The notes: a model not told the origin generated them from the letters alone. Positions 1 through 6,828 are shown, counted from the stretch's first letter. The stretch: DNA of 11,610 nt from Bacillota bacterium (GCA_023442635.1 JAEZYR010000115.1:1-11610), one strand, 5' to 3'. Program-made: numbers and translations.

Positions 1-773
1 GCCTTAGATCTATCTTGCCCTTTTGAGCTTGTGGGTTGCCATAGTCCTAGGCGCCTTAAGTAAGCTGCTGAAGCGGCCTGTTCAGCACGTTTTTTACTGC
101 TGCCCTCCCCGCGAGCGACCAGTCTATTCTGGTGGAAAATACCGATCGTAAAAATCCGTTCGTGCACGGGTCCTTCCTCATGTAGCAAGCGAAATTCTAG
201 ATTGCCTCGACTGGGGTGAGCCTGTTGCCACTCCAATAGATAGCTCTTGAAATCGTAGATCAGTTTACCTGCTAGAGCAAATTCAATCGATGTTTCCATC
301 AGCTGCAGAGCGACGCGACGAGCCTCAAGAATATCGCTGTCTAATAGAACCGCTCCGAGCACCGCTTCAAAAGCATTCGACAGGTTGCTTTCTTTTTGGG
401 CGCCCCCACTTAGGCTTTCGCCATGCCCCATCCGCAGCAAGTTGCCAATCCCAATATCTCTGGCTCGTTCCGCCAAAGTTGGCTCACAGACAATGATGGC
501 CCGCAGTCTAGAAAGTTGTCCCTCAGGCATGCGTTTGGGATTACACATGAGTTGATGAGCAACAGCATAACCGAGCACACTGTCCCCCAGAAATTCCAAG
601 CGTTCATTATCCTGAGCCTTGACATTATTTTCGTAGCACCAAGATCGATGCGTTAGAGCTACGTACAATAGATCTCGATTTTTGAAATGATAGTCAATGG
701 CCACTTCAAAACTTGCAATAGCTTCTTCTGGCCATGTTTGAGGCTGTGGTGGGCAATCGATGACTAGGTTCAA
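1..773 (-). CDS. rnc: Ribonuclease III, 3' end beyond the window
   Basis: Endonuclease that cuts double-stranded RNA in rRNA precursors and structured mRNAs, acting in the cytoplasm as a homodimer. Reading from a TTG at 771-773 gives 257 residues with no stop before the left edge. The RNase III signature NERLEFLGDSVLG is at residues 56-68 (acidic residues E57, E60 and D64), and a second conserved helix, NLSNAFEAVLGAVLLD, is at 130-145. A double-stranded RNA binding domain covers about 172-244, from DFKSYLLEW to GSSKKRAEQAA. The TTG start is chosen because AGGAG at 779-783 lies 5 nt upstream, the N-terminus then has family length, and no in-frame ATG occurs before residue 76. Odd points: the aspartate expected in the second helix (D114 in E. 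coli) is Asn133, and the protein extends at least 13 residues past the dsRBD. Linkage to acpP is typical of many bacteria. The family call is very secure; activity is not proven. Confidence 0.95.
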   Translation of the reverse strand, partial: MNLVIDCPPQPQTWPEEAIASFEVAIDYHFKNRDLLYVALTHRSWCYENNVKAQDNERLEFLGDSVLGYAVAHQLMCNPKRMPEGQLSRLRAIIVCEPTLAERARDIGIGNLLRMGHGESLSGGAQKESNLSNAFEAVLGAVLLDSDILEARRVALQLMETSIEFALAGKLIYDFKSYLLEWQQAHPSRGNLEFRLLHEEGPVHERIFTIGIFHQNRLVARGEGSSKKRAEQAASAAYLRRLGLWQPTSSKGQDRSK

Positions 774-778
774 AGTAT

Positions 779-783
779 CTCCT
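779..783 (-). promoter_or_regulatory. Ribosome binding site that fixes the TTG start of rnc
   Basis: AGGAG on the minus strand, 5 nt before the TTG at 771-773. An in-frame stop lies about 55 nt upstream of the TTG, and no ATG or GTG lies between that stop and the TTG. This makes the TTG the best-supported start. Confidence 0.75.
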
Positions 784-830
784 ATTCTCCGCCAAAGTCG
801 CAGGGCAAAAAGCAGATCGTCTCGCTTCTA

Positions 831-862
831 AATAAGGAAAAGGGCAGCCGTAACTGCCCTTT
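831..862 (-). terminator. Rho-independent terminator after acpP
   Basis: A perfect 9-bp stem (AAAGGGCAG at 839-847 against CTGCCCTTT at 854-862) has a 6-nt loop. On the minus strand it is followed by a T-rich run, TTTTCCTTATTT, down to about 831. It starts 24 nt after the acpP stop codon. The T-run is interrupted by CC, so it may be a partial terminator that lets some transcription reach rnc. On the plus strand no T-run follows, so only the minus direction is supported. Confidence 0.75.
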
Positions 863-885
863 CGCGTTAATTTTGAAATCAGAAA

Positions 886-1128
886 TTACTCTTGATGATT
901 CTTAACGTATTCGACAGCATCACCAACGGTGGTAATCCGCTCAGCTTCCTCATCGGGAATGCTTACGCCAAACTCTTCTTCCATAGCCATAACGAGCTCA
1001 ACGATGTCCAGAGAATCGGCATTCAGCTCATCCGTAAAGCTAGCCTCCATGGTGACATCTTTCTCCTCGACACCGAGTTGCTCCACTAAAATCTTGCGAA
1101 TACGCTCGAAAATCATTTCTTCTTTCAT
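886..1128 (-). CDS. acpP: Acyl carrier protein
   Basis: Small acidic carrier that holds growing acyl chains as thioesters on a 4'-phosphopantetheine arm during fatty-acid synthesis in the cytoplasm; it also supplies acyl groups for phospholipids. The 80-residue product has the standard length. The modification motif NADSLDIVEL puts the phosphopantetheine on Ser39; the usual DLGADSL reads ELNADSL here. The helix III region, EEEFGVSIPDEEAERITTVGDAVEYV, is typical. The ATG is preceded by a strong AGGAGG (1138-1143) 9 nt upstream. The gene stands between its own apparent promoter and a terminator, with pgsA upstream and rnc downstream. No fab or plsX genes are adjacent in the window, unlike the common plsX-fabD-fabG-acpP order. 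The identification is essentially certain. Confidence 0.97.
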   Translation of the reverse strand: MKEEMIFERIRKILVEQLGVEEKDVTMEASFTDELNADSLDIVELVMAMEEEFGVSIPDEEAERITTVGDAVEYVKNHQE

Positions 1129-1148
1129 TCAGGTTTACCTCCTAAGCT

Positions 1149-1180
1149 CACCACAAAATAGTGATGTCGATTTTGTGGTG
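1149..1180 (-). repeat. Perfect 11-bp inverted repeat in the acpP leader
   Basis: CACCACAAAAT at 1149-1159 and its exact complement ATTTTGTGGTG at 1170-1180 flank a 10-nt loop. In the acpP mRNA this would form a hairpin 5 nt before the AGGAGG, leaving the ribosome binding site free. It is not followed by a T-run, so it is not a terminator. It could be an mRNA-stabilising hairpin or a DNA operator. It does not match my recollection of the FapR operator (TTAGTACCTAGTACTAA). The structure is seen directly; the role is unknown. Confidence 0.7.
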
Positions 1181-1196
1181 TTCGTCGCATGACGAA
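1181..1196. repeat. Second inverted repeat abutting the first in the acpP leader
   Basis: TTCGTC at 1181-1186 and GACGAA at 1191-1196 form a 6-bp inverted repeat around 4 nt. It touches the 11-bp repeat at 1149-1180, so the predicted leader could fold into two adjacent hairpins. It lies just inside the predicted transcription start (near 1201), a position also suited to a repressor operator. Confidence 0.5.
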
Positions 1197-1207
1197 ATTC
1201 TGTATAA

Positions 1208-1236
1208 CTTGTAACGAAAGCTTAAAGCCTTGTCAA
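1208..1236 (-). promoter_or_regulatory. Probable sigma-A promoter of acpP
   Basis: On the minus strand a perfect -35 box TTGACA (1231-1236) is followed after 17 nt by TACAAG (1208-1213), which matches 4 of 6 bases of TATAAT. The -35 box begins 4 nt after the pgsA stop codon, so acpP can be transcribed independently of the upstream genes. The predicted start near 1201 would give a leader of about 72 nt containing both inverted repeats. An alternative -10, TATACA, lies 7 nt further downstream and is too far from this -35 box. Confidence 0.55.
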
Positions 1237-1240
1237 GCAA

Positions 1241-1840
1241 TTAGGCGTCTTTCAGTAAATCTCGTCCGTCCTTGAGATAGGCATAACCGCTCCAAAGTGC
1301 CATAAACACCGATATCCACAACGCTAGATTGCTCAAAAAATGAAGGAAACTATAAGAGGGCTGACCATTGATATGTGGACGAATACCCTGTTCCAGCAAT
1401 AGCAATGAAATAGCCACGATCTGGGTAACAGTTTTGATTTTGCCTAACCACGCCGCCGATTTAACCTCACCACGCTCAAGCGCTAGCATGCGAATGCCCG
1501 TCACGACAAATTCTCTCAAAAGAATCAAGATCGGCACAACAGCTGGCACGCGATCCAACGCGACAAATGCAATTAACACAGAAAGCACCAGCATCTTGTC
1601 TGCTATGGGATCTAAAAGCTTCCCCATATTACTAACAATCTGATACTTTCGAGCGAGATGGCCATCAAGATAATCGGTATAAGAAGCCAGTAAAAAAAGG
1701 AACAAGGCGAAAAAAGCCCCTGCTGAATGAATCCACTGATTCCATGCTGTAGCGACCTGCCAGGGTAAAGGCAACATCAGCAGCAAAATAAAGGGAATCA
1801 GTATCATCCGCATAATGGTCAGTTTATTTGGCAAATTCAT
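1241..1840 (-). CDS. pgsA: CDP-diacylglycerol-glycerol-3-phosphate 3-phosphatidyltransferase
   Basis: Membrane enzyme that makes phosphatidylglycerol phosphate from CDP-diacylglycerol and glycerol 3-phosphate, the committed step to phosphatidylglycerol. The 199-residue protein contains the complete CDP-alcohol phosphotransferase signature D-x2-DG-x2-AR-x8-G-x3-D-x3-D, at D56, D59, G60, A63, R64, G73, D77 and D81. The N-terminal MNLPNKLTIMRM is typical of PgsA rather than of phosphatidylserine or cardiolipin synthases. Hydrophobic segments lie near residues 8-30, 40-54, 82-111, 136-150 and 166-188. The ATG overlaps the rimO stop as ATGA (4 nt), and AGGAG sits 10 nt upstream inside rimO, so translation is probably coupled. 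PgsA next to RimO is a common Firmicute pairing. No anomaly seen. Confidence 0.95.
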   Translation of the reverse strand: MNLPNKLTIMRMILIPFILLLMLPLPWQVATAWNQWIHSAGAFFALFLFLLASYTDYLDGHLARKYQIVSNMGKLLDPIADKMLVLSVLIAFVALDRVPAVVPILILLREFVVTGIRMLALERGEVKSAAWLGKIKTVTQIVAISLLLLEQGIRPHINGQPSYSFLHFLSNLALWISVFMALWSGYAYLKDGRDLLKDA

Positions 1841-3243
1841 GGTTCGTAAACTCCTGTCCGCTCATAAGCGTCAGCCTCAATTATACGGACTGGATAAAAG
1901 TTTCCCAACTGCATTTCAACTGGACTGGCTACGGCAACCAAGCCGTCTGTATCTGGCGCTTCTCGCCAACTCCTAGCGCGATAGAAAAGATTGTCATCTG
2001 TCCGCCCTTCAATGAGAAGCAGTTCTTGATGGCCGATCGTTTCTTCTCGCTTTTGGCGGGCTATTTCCTGCTGGAGCAACATGATGCGAGCCTGACGTTC
2101 TTCTGCTAACGCTGTAGGGATCTGCTCTGCATATTGAGCTGCCGCCGTCCCCTCTTCTGGGCAGAAGGTAAAAGCACCCAAATGATCAAAGCGAATCTCC
2201 TGCATAAAATCAAGAAGACACTGGAGATCCTCTTCGGTCTCTCCAGGAAAGCCTGTTATAACAGTTGTTCGCAAGCATGCCTGAGGAACTGTCCGCCTAA
2301 TAGCCTGAAAAATCTGGCGCAAATCCTCTTGGCGTTCTTCACGCTTCATCGCCGCCAAAATTCGATCCGAAGCATGCTGAATGGGTAAATCAATATAGGG
2401 CAAAACATGTTTGCTCTTAGCTAAAACCTCAAGCAGTTCTGAACTAAAGCCGCTAGGATAAGCATAGAGAAAGCGAATCCACTGGAAGTCCATGTCATCG
2501 AGTTCAGCTAAGAGTTTAGGCAATAAACGCCCTTCGCCGCGATCTAGGCCATAAGCCGTACTGTCCTGAGCTACTAAAATGAGTTCATTAACACCCTTTT
2601 CTTTGAGGGAAGCAGCCTCCCGCAAAACAGCCTCCAGAGGGCGAGACTGATAAGGACCACGGATGCGGGGGATCGCACAAAAGGCACAGCGGTTGGAGCA
2701 ACCTTCCGCAATTTTCAGATAAGCTGACGGGCCTGTCGAAAGCAATCTTGGGCCGTCGAGATGCTGCAAGGCGCCTGGTGCGTAGTAGCGCGTCAATGCT
2801 CGATCATGCTCCCTTTGCTGTTCCTCTGGCAAGGCTTGACGCCTTTCTTGCTTAGCATAAAAATCGTCAACCTGATCACAAATCTGGCTGATAGCACAGG
2901 TACCTAAGATAAGGTCAACTTCTGGCAATGACTCTCTTATTTCTGAGGCATAACGTTGGGCCAAACAGCCACTGACAACTAAGCATGAACAGTTTCCTTT
3001 TTCTTTCCAGGTGGCCTGTTCCAAAATTGCATCAATGGCTTCTTTTTTAGCGGCCTCAATAAAGGCGCAAGTATTGATAATGATGACATCAGCTGCAGCA
3101 GGATCCGTAATGATTTCATAACCGCCTGTCGCTAGCTGCCCCAAAAGGCACTCACCATCTACCAAATTTTTGGCACAACCCAAACTGACCATGGCCACTC
3201 GGCGTGTCATTGTTGTATTTGTTGCTTCTTTCAAAATTCCCAT
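1837..3243 (-). CDS. rimO: Ribosomal protein uS12 methylthiotransferase
   Basis: Radical-SAM iron-sulfur enzyme that adds a methylthio group to a conserved aspartate of ribosomal protein S12. Counting from the ATG at 3243 (468 residues), the N-terminal MTTase domain has cysteines C23 (SLGCAKNLVDGE), C59 (NTCAFIEAAKKEAID) and C93 (SGCLAQRY) for one cluster. The radical-SAM motif CSNRCAFC supplies C182, C186 and C189 for the second. A C-terminal TRAM domain covers about 400-468. The NLVDGE and FIEAAKKE contexts point to RimO rather than the tRNA enzyme MiaB. The start is uncertain. The ATG at 3243 has only a weak AGG upstream, while an in-frame TTG at 3234 has AAGGA about 8 nt ahead. The methionine at residue 12 (3210) begins where many RimO proteins begin. 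The gene overlaps pgsA by 4 nt. Confidence 0.95.
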   Translation of the reverse strand: MGILKEATNTTMTRRVAMVSLGCAKNLVDGECLLGQLATGGYEIITDPAAADVIIINTCAFIEAAKKEAIDAILEQATWKEKGNCSCLVVSGCLAQRYASEIRESLPEVDLILGTCAISQICDQVDDFYAKQERRQALPEEQQREHDRALTRYYAPGALQHLDGPRLLSTGPSAYLKIAEGCSNRCAFCAIPRIRGPYQSRPLEAVLREAASLKEKGVNELILVAQDSTAYGLDRGEGRLLPKLLAELDDMDFQWIRFLYAYPSGFSSELLEVLAKSKHVLPYIDLPIQHASDRILAAMKREERQEDLRQIFQAIRRTVPQACLRTTVITGFPGETEEDLQCLLDFMQEIRFDHLGAFTFCPEEGTAAAQYAEQIPTALAEERQARIMLLQQEIARQKREETIGHQELLLIEGRTDDNLFYRARSWREAPDTDGLVAVASPVEMQLGNFYPVRIIEADAYERTGVYEP

Positions 3244-3311
3244 CCTTTTGGCCTACATAGCCTGACAGTTCCAAGCTCGAGCTTATGTTGAAGTTTGCTT
3301 CTGGAGCTGTC
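3244..3311 (-). promoter_or_regulatory. Structured recX-rimO spacer with a 12-bp palindrome
   Basis: This 68-nt gap holds a perfect 12-bp palindrome, AAGCTCGAGCTT, at 3273-3284. It also holds an imperfect longer pairing on the minus strand: GACAG at the recX end with CTGTC at 3262-3266, continued by TCC/GGA and AAGC/GCTT with one mismatch and a small bulge. No T-run follows either element, so neither looks like a terminator. No convincing -35/-10 pair is seen. It could be an operator or an mRNA processing site; the function is not known. Confidence 0.4.
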
Positions 3312-3848
3312 TCAACGATACCAGCGCGCTAGGTCTAAGCCCCAACGACTACAAAGCTTGCGCCAATCACTTTCGCGAAAGCCACGCCGCAAAAGAGCCT
3401 GATGAATACGGTCAAGCTCTTTTTGCTCTTGCAACCAGGCCTCGGAACCCTCAGCAGACTGACTGTCACGCAAGTGGCGGAGGCTTTCTGCAAAAGAACG
3501 CAAAAAGCCCTGCAAAAGCTGCAAATCCGATCCGTCTTGCCTTTTGCGCTCCTCGATTGCTCGGGGGATCAACTGTCGATCGACCCCGAGTCCTGCAAGT
3601 CGTTGCGCAAACTTCTGGTGGCTCTCTGCCTGACGCCCCCGATGCTGTATGGCTATGCTTCTGGCATAAGCCAAGTCGTCTACATAGCCGTCAACTACAA
3701 GCGAAGCAATGACCGCTTCAGCCTCCTGCCAAGAGAGTTGATGTTTTCTCTGCAACCACTGTCGCAGTCGACCACTTGAGCGATATTGCTTAGCTTGACT
3801 TGTGATGACGAGTTCGCGCCAATGAGCCTGCTCAATCTCAGAGTTCAC
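3312..3848 (-). CDS. recX: RecX, regulatory partner of RecA
   Basis: Small basic protein that binds RecA filaments and modulates, usually restrains, their extension and ATPase activity. The 178-residue product contains the RecX core: RSSGRLRQWLQRKHQLS (about 24-40), then DGYVDDLAYARSIAI (about 53-67), then a second three-helix repeat with FAQRLAGLGVDRQLIPRAIEE. The C-terminal part (LRRGFRESDWRKL) resembles the third repeat. The start is GTG at 3848, which overlaps the end of recA by 11 nt. No strong ribosome binding site is visible ahead of it, so coupled translation after recA is likely and would keep RecX below RecA. The length falls within the family range. Family identity is clear from motif and context. 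Confidence 0.9.
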   Translation of the reverse strand: MNSEIEQAHWRELVITSQAKQYRSSGRLRQWLQRKHQLSWQEAEAVIASLVVDGYVDDLAYARSIAIQHRGRQAESHQKFAQRLAGLGVDRQLIPRAIEERKRQDGSDLQLLQGFLRSFAESLRHLRDSQSAEGSEAWLQEQKELDRIHQALLRRGFRESDWRKLCSRWGLDLARWYR

Positions 3849-4989
3849 TTAAATCGAGGATGTCTTCTTCATCCTCCAGATCCTCTTCGTCGAGATCTAG
3901 TACATCGTCATCTGCCAGCTTCTCTTCGCCGCTGCTAAGTGGAGCTGCCTGTTTGCTATGGCGAAGCTGTTCATAGACTTTTTCACAGATTTCTTCACAC
4001 AGTTCAGGGTTTTCCTCAAGATAAGCCTTCGCTTTATCTGAGCCCTGTCCCAGGGAGAGATCACCATAGTAAAACCATGAACCGCTGCGACGAATAACGC
4101 CCATGTCAGCTGCAACTTGGACGATGCTGCTCATGCGGGCAATGCCCTTGCCATAGAGCAAGTCGAACTCTGCGACTCTGAAAGGCGGCGCCAATTTATT
4201 TTTCTGGATGCGGCAGCTAGCCTTGTTACCAATAGATTTACCCTTTTCGGTAATCGTTTCCTTGCGCTTGACTTCAATACGCACCGAGGCATAGAACTTC
4301 AAAGCGCGGCCACCTGTCGTGGTTGTCGACGGCATGCCATTATAGGATTGACCAATCTTCTCTCGAATCTGGTTGATAAAGATGATAACGGTTTCACTAC
4401 GATTCACCATAGGTGTAAGGCGACGTAGAGCTTGAGACATCAAACGAGCGTGTAGGCCAACCTGAGTATCACCCACCTCACCGTCAATTTCGGCCTTCGG
4501 CACCAGTGCCGCGACAGAGTCGATGACGATCACATCCACGGCGCCACTTCGCACAAGTTCTTCGGTAATCTGGAGTGCCTGTTCACCGTAGTCGGGTTGC
4601 GACAAAATCAAGTTGTCAACATCAACACCCAAATGGCCAGCATAAACGGGATCCAAAGCATGCTCAGCATCAACGAAAGCCGCAATACCGCCTCTTTTTT
4701 GGGCTTCGGCAACAATATGCAAAGCGACGGTCGTTTTACCGGATGATTCTGGCCCATAGATCTCAATGATACGGCCTCGTGGTACACCACCAATACCTAA
4801 GGCCACATCGAGCGATAGAGCCCCTGTTGGAATGGCCTCGATTTCTATATTCTGGCGCTCCCCCATCTTCATGATGGATCCCATCCCGTGTTTTTCTTGA
4901 ATGCTGCCCAAAGCCTTCGCTAGTGCCTTTTGGCGCTCAGCCGCATCAACTCTTGCAACAGGCTCTAGTTCTTTCTTTTTTCTTGCCAT
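3838..4989 (-). CDS. recA: Recombinase RecA with an unusual L2 loop
   Basis: ATP-dependent recombinase that forms filaments on single-stranded DNA, pairs homologous strands and triggers LexA self-cleavage where LexA exists. The 383-residue protein has Walker A GPESSGKT (79-86), catalytic-region glutamate E109 in FVDAEHALDP, Walker B VIVIDSVAAL (153-162), loop L1 around GEVGDTQVGLHARLMSQALR (170-189), and NQIREKIG (206-213). An acidic C-terminal tail (about 355-383) is typical. Oddly, loop L2 reads GQSYNGMPSTTTTGG (213-227). Against the usual GVMFGNPETTTGG it is two residues longer, carries Tyr for Phe203, and has no glutamate at the E207 position. An AAGGGA ribosome site (4995-5000) lies 5 nt before the ATG. 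The 120-nt leader contains a tandem repeat but no LexA box I can recognise. The gene overlaps recX. Confidence 0.98.
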   Translation of the reverse strand: MARKKKELEPVARVDAAERQKALAKALGSIQEKHGMGSIMKMGERQNIEIEAIPTGALSLDVALGIGGVPRGRIIEIYGPESSGKTTVALHIVAEAQKRGGIAAFVDAEHALDPVYAGHLGVDVDNLILSQPDYGEQALQITEELVRSGAVDVIVIDSVAALVPKAEIDGEVGDTQVGLHARLMSQALRRLTPMVNRSETVIIFINQIREKIGQSYNGMPSTTTTGGRALKFYASVRIEVKRKETITEKGKSIGNKASCRIQKNKLAPPFRVAEFDLLYGKGIARMSSIVQVAADMGVIRRSGSWFYYGDLSLGQGSDKAKAYLEENPELCEEICEKVYEQLRHSKQAAPLSSGEEKLADDDVLDLDEEDLEDEEDILDLSEL

Positions 4990-5009
4990 AACTTTCCCTT
5001 CATTCCATA

Positions 5010-5068
5010 CCTAGATATCTGATCGCTATTCGCTTTTCTATCCTAGATTCTATAGTTTAATCGCTTTT
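5010..5068 (-). repeat. Two-copy imperfect tandem repeat in the recA leader
   Basis: On the plus strand CCTAGAT-N13-TCGCTTTT occurs at 5010-5037, and CCTAGAT-N12-TCGCTTTT at 5042-5068. The left boxes are 32 bp apart and the right boxes 31 bp apart, about three helical turns. The spacers are only partly alike, so this is a paired-box arrangement rather than a simple duplication. A further TCGTTTTA lies at 5071-5078. The repeats lie between the end of murJ and the recA ribosome binding site, where a recA promoter or operator would be expected. No classic LexA box (CGAAC-N4-GTTCG or CTGT-N8-ACAG) is visible. Confidence 0.5.
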
Positions 5069-5109
5069 ATTCGTTTTAGCCCTCAAAAAGGTAACAATAG
5101 CGCTTCTGA

Positions 5110-6828
5110 TTAGCTTTTTTCTCCCTTGAGGCGACAGAGCATACGAGAAATTCTACTCAGTATATAGGTGCATTCTGGCATTTCAAGCAAGACAGCTGTC
5201 AAAAACCAAACTAGGAAGCCCAGTAAACAGCGGAAGGCAATCCAGAGCAGTTGCCCGAGCTTGCTAGCAATCCAAATGCCCTCACGCTCGGTTAACCAAG
5301 CAATGCCACCTGAACACACGAGCATGACAGCAAAGCAAATAACGCTCTGCATAGCAAAAATTTGAAGGTCGGACAATCGGATATAGCCGTAGCGCCGATG
5401 GTAGAGATAAAACAGCACGGCCGCATTGATGGCTGAAGCTAAGGTGTAACCAAAGGACAAGCCCGAAATACGCATCGGTGAATAGGCCGCCATCAAATAG
5501 CCTAATATCGTTGTGAGTCCCATGGATAGCAAGGCAGCGTATAGGGGAATCTTAGTGTTTCCTACCGCATAAAATGCACAGTTAAGAATAAAGACAATGG
5601 CCTGGGTGACGATAGCAAACGAGTAAAAGAGCAGAATACTCCCTGTCAGAGCAATCGCATGTTCGTTGTAGCTTGCTTTGTGCCATTGGAAAACAGCTCG
5701 AACGATGTCATCGCGATAAAGCAAAAAAAGCAGCATGGAAGGCAAGGTCAAAAAGAGCGCTCGCCTTAAAGATTGCCCAAGCAAATGCTCAGCTTTATGG
5801 TATTTTTGGGCTGCAATATAAGCCGAAAGGCTGGGCAACATCACTTGGCCGATGGCCACCGCAAAAACACCCCATGGCAGCATCCAAAGCGTGCTGGCGT
5901 TGCGCAGACTCGTACTGGCACCTAATCCAAGGTCAGCTCGTTGAATAATCGCATTGAGTAAGATGTTATTAAGCTGAGGAATGGCCGAAGCAACTAAGGT
6001 AGGTAGCGCAATTTTGAGTAAGCGCTGGAAGCCTGCATCGCGATAGTCTAAAGAAAAGTGAAAATTTCTCAATTCACTCGAGGCCATACGCGCTTGAAAC
6101 AAGAAAAACAAAAGCGCACTGAGCGTGACACCAGCCGCTACACGCATCACGGCCGAAGCATTCGGTGCGGCAAAAGCGATAAGGCTGACAATAACAAAGA
6201 GATTGTAAAGTACCGGTCCAAAAGAGCTGCGTTCAAAACGACTGTAAGCGTTGAGAATGCCGATGCACAGAGCCGCCAACATCATCAAAAAAGTCTGCGG
6301 AAAAAGAATGCGGGTGACTTTGGTGGCTAAGGCATAGGTTTCTTGGCTGGTCAAAGCTTGCATAAACCAAGGCGCTGTCAGTTCGCCAACAAGCAAAACG
6401 CCGAGCATGACTAGGCAGGCAAAGCTAATAAAAATGCTCACACTGCGCCAGCCTCGTCGACCCTCCCCCTTCTCCATGTCAGCGGAGAGTGTGGGCACGA
6501 TGGCCGCTTGAATAGAACCGCCGATCAAAAGCTCATAGACAAAATCAGGCACCAAGAAGCCCTGGGTATAAGCATCGGTCAAAGCCCCATGCCCAAACAT
6601 AGAAACAGCTAAAATATCTCGCAGCTGACCCGTCAGCTTACTCAAGATCAAGCTCAACATGACGAGCGCAGTCAGCCAGCCTAAGCGCTTACCCGCGGGT
6701 TTTCCTGCCAGGCTTTGCTCACGCTGTCTACCTGGCACACGCATAAGTGGCTCGTCTCCCTGGAACTTTTGAGGAGGCAAGCTTTGGACTGTGCTGGCGT
6801 GAATTGAGCTTGGGATAGGGTTAGGCAT
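5110..6828 (-). CDS. murJ: Lipid II flippase MurJ (MviN family)
   Basis: Polytopic membrane protein that moves lipid II, the peptidoglycan precursor, across the cytoplasmic membrane. The 572-residue product has many hydrophobic segments from about residue 50 to the C-terminus, consistent with the 14-helix MurJ fold. Family-typical stretches include SKLTGQLRDILAVSMFG, LTDAY, the region around GGSIQAAIVPTLS, and LPWGVFAVAIGQVMLPSLS. The start at 6828 is chosen because AGGAG (6836-6840) lies 7 nt upstream and gives an 8-nt overlap with cinA. An in-frame start at 6921 would overlap cinA by about 100 nt and add a non-family leader. Even so, about 48 hydrophilic residues precede the first membrane segment, and a second in-frame ATG at 6744 is possible. 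MurJ between cinA and recA is not the usual arrangement. A polysaccharide-type MOP exporter is the alternative, less likely given the MviN-like N-terminus. Confidence 0.9.
   Translation of the reverse strand: MPNPIPSSIHASTVQSLPPQKFQGDEPLMRVPGRQREQSLAGKPAGKRLGWLTALVMLSLILSKLTGQLRDILAVSMFGHGALTDAYTQGFLVPDFVYELLIGGSIQAAIVPTLSADMEKGEGRRGWRSVSIFISFACLVMLGVLLVGELTAPWFMQALTSQETYALATKVTRILFPQTFLMMLAALCIGILNAYSRFERSSFGPVLYNLFVIVSLIAFAAPNASAVMRVAAGVTLSALLFFLFQARMASSELRNFHFSLDYRDAGFQRLLKIALPTLVASAIPQLNNILLNAIIQRADLGLGASTSLRNASTLWMLPWGVFAVAIGQVMLPSLSAYIAAQKYHKAEHLLGQSLRRALFLTLPSMLLFLLYRDDIVRAVFQWHKASYNEHAIALTGSILLFYSFAIVTQAIVFILNCAFYAVGNTKIPLYAALLSMGLTTILGYLMAAYSPMRISGLSFGYTLASAINAAVLFYLYHRRYGYIRLSDLQIFAMQSVICFAVMLVCSGGIAWLTEREGIWIASKLGQLLWIAFRCLLGFLVWFLTAVLLEMPECTYILSRISRMLCRLKGEKS

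Noticed and set aside
410..656. Short open frames on both strands in the first 700 bases
   Set aside because: They are out of frame with RNase III, which covers positions 1-773 from a TTG start.
799..817. Possible antiterminator pairing between GCCCTG near 800-806 and the acpP terminator stem
   Set aside because: Only about 6 bp can pair, far weaker than the 9-bp terminator stem, so a switch is not supported.
3402..3779. Plus-strand open frame of 125 codons opposite recX
   Set aside because: The minus strand gives a clear RecX motif and overlaps recA in the expected way; the plus reading shows no family features.
4990..5109. LexA box or clear sigma-A promoter ahead of recA
   Set aside because: No CGAAC-N4-GTTCG or CTGT-N8-ACAG was found. 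TTGAGG near 5084-5089 has only a weak -10 partner (GATTAA at 18 nt), too poor to call.
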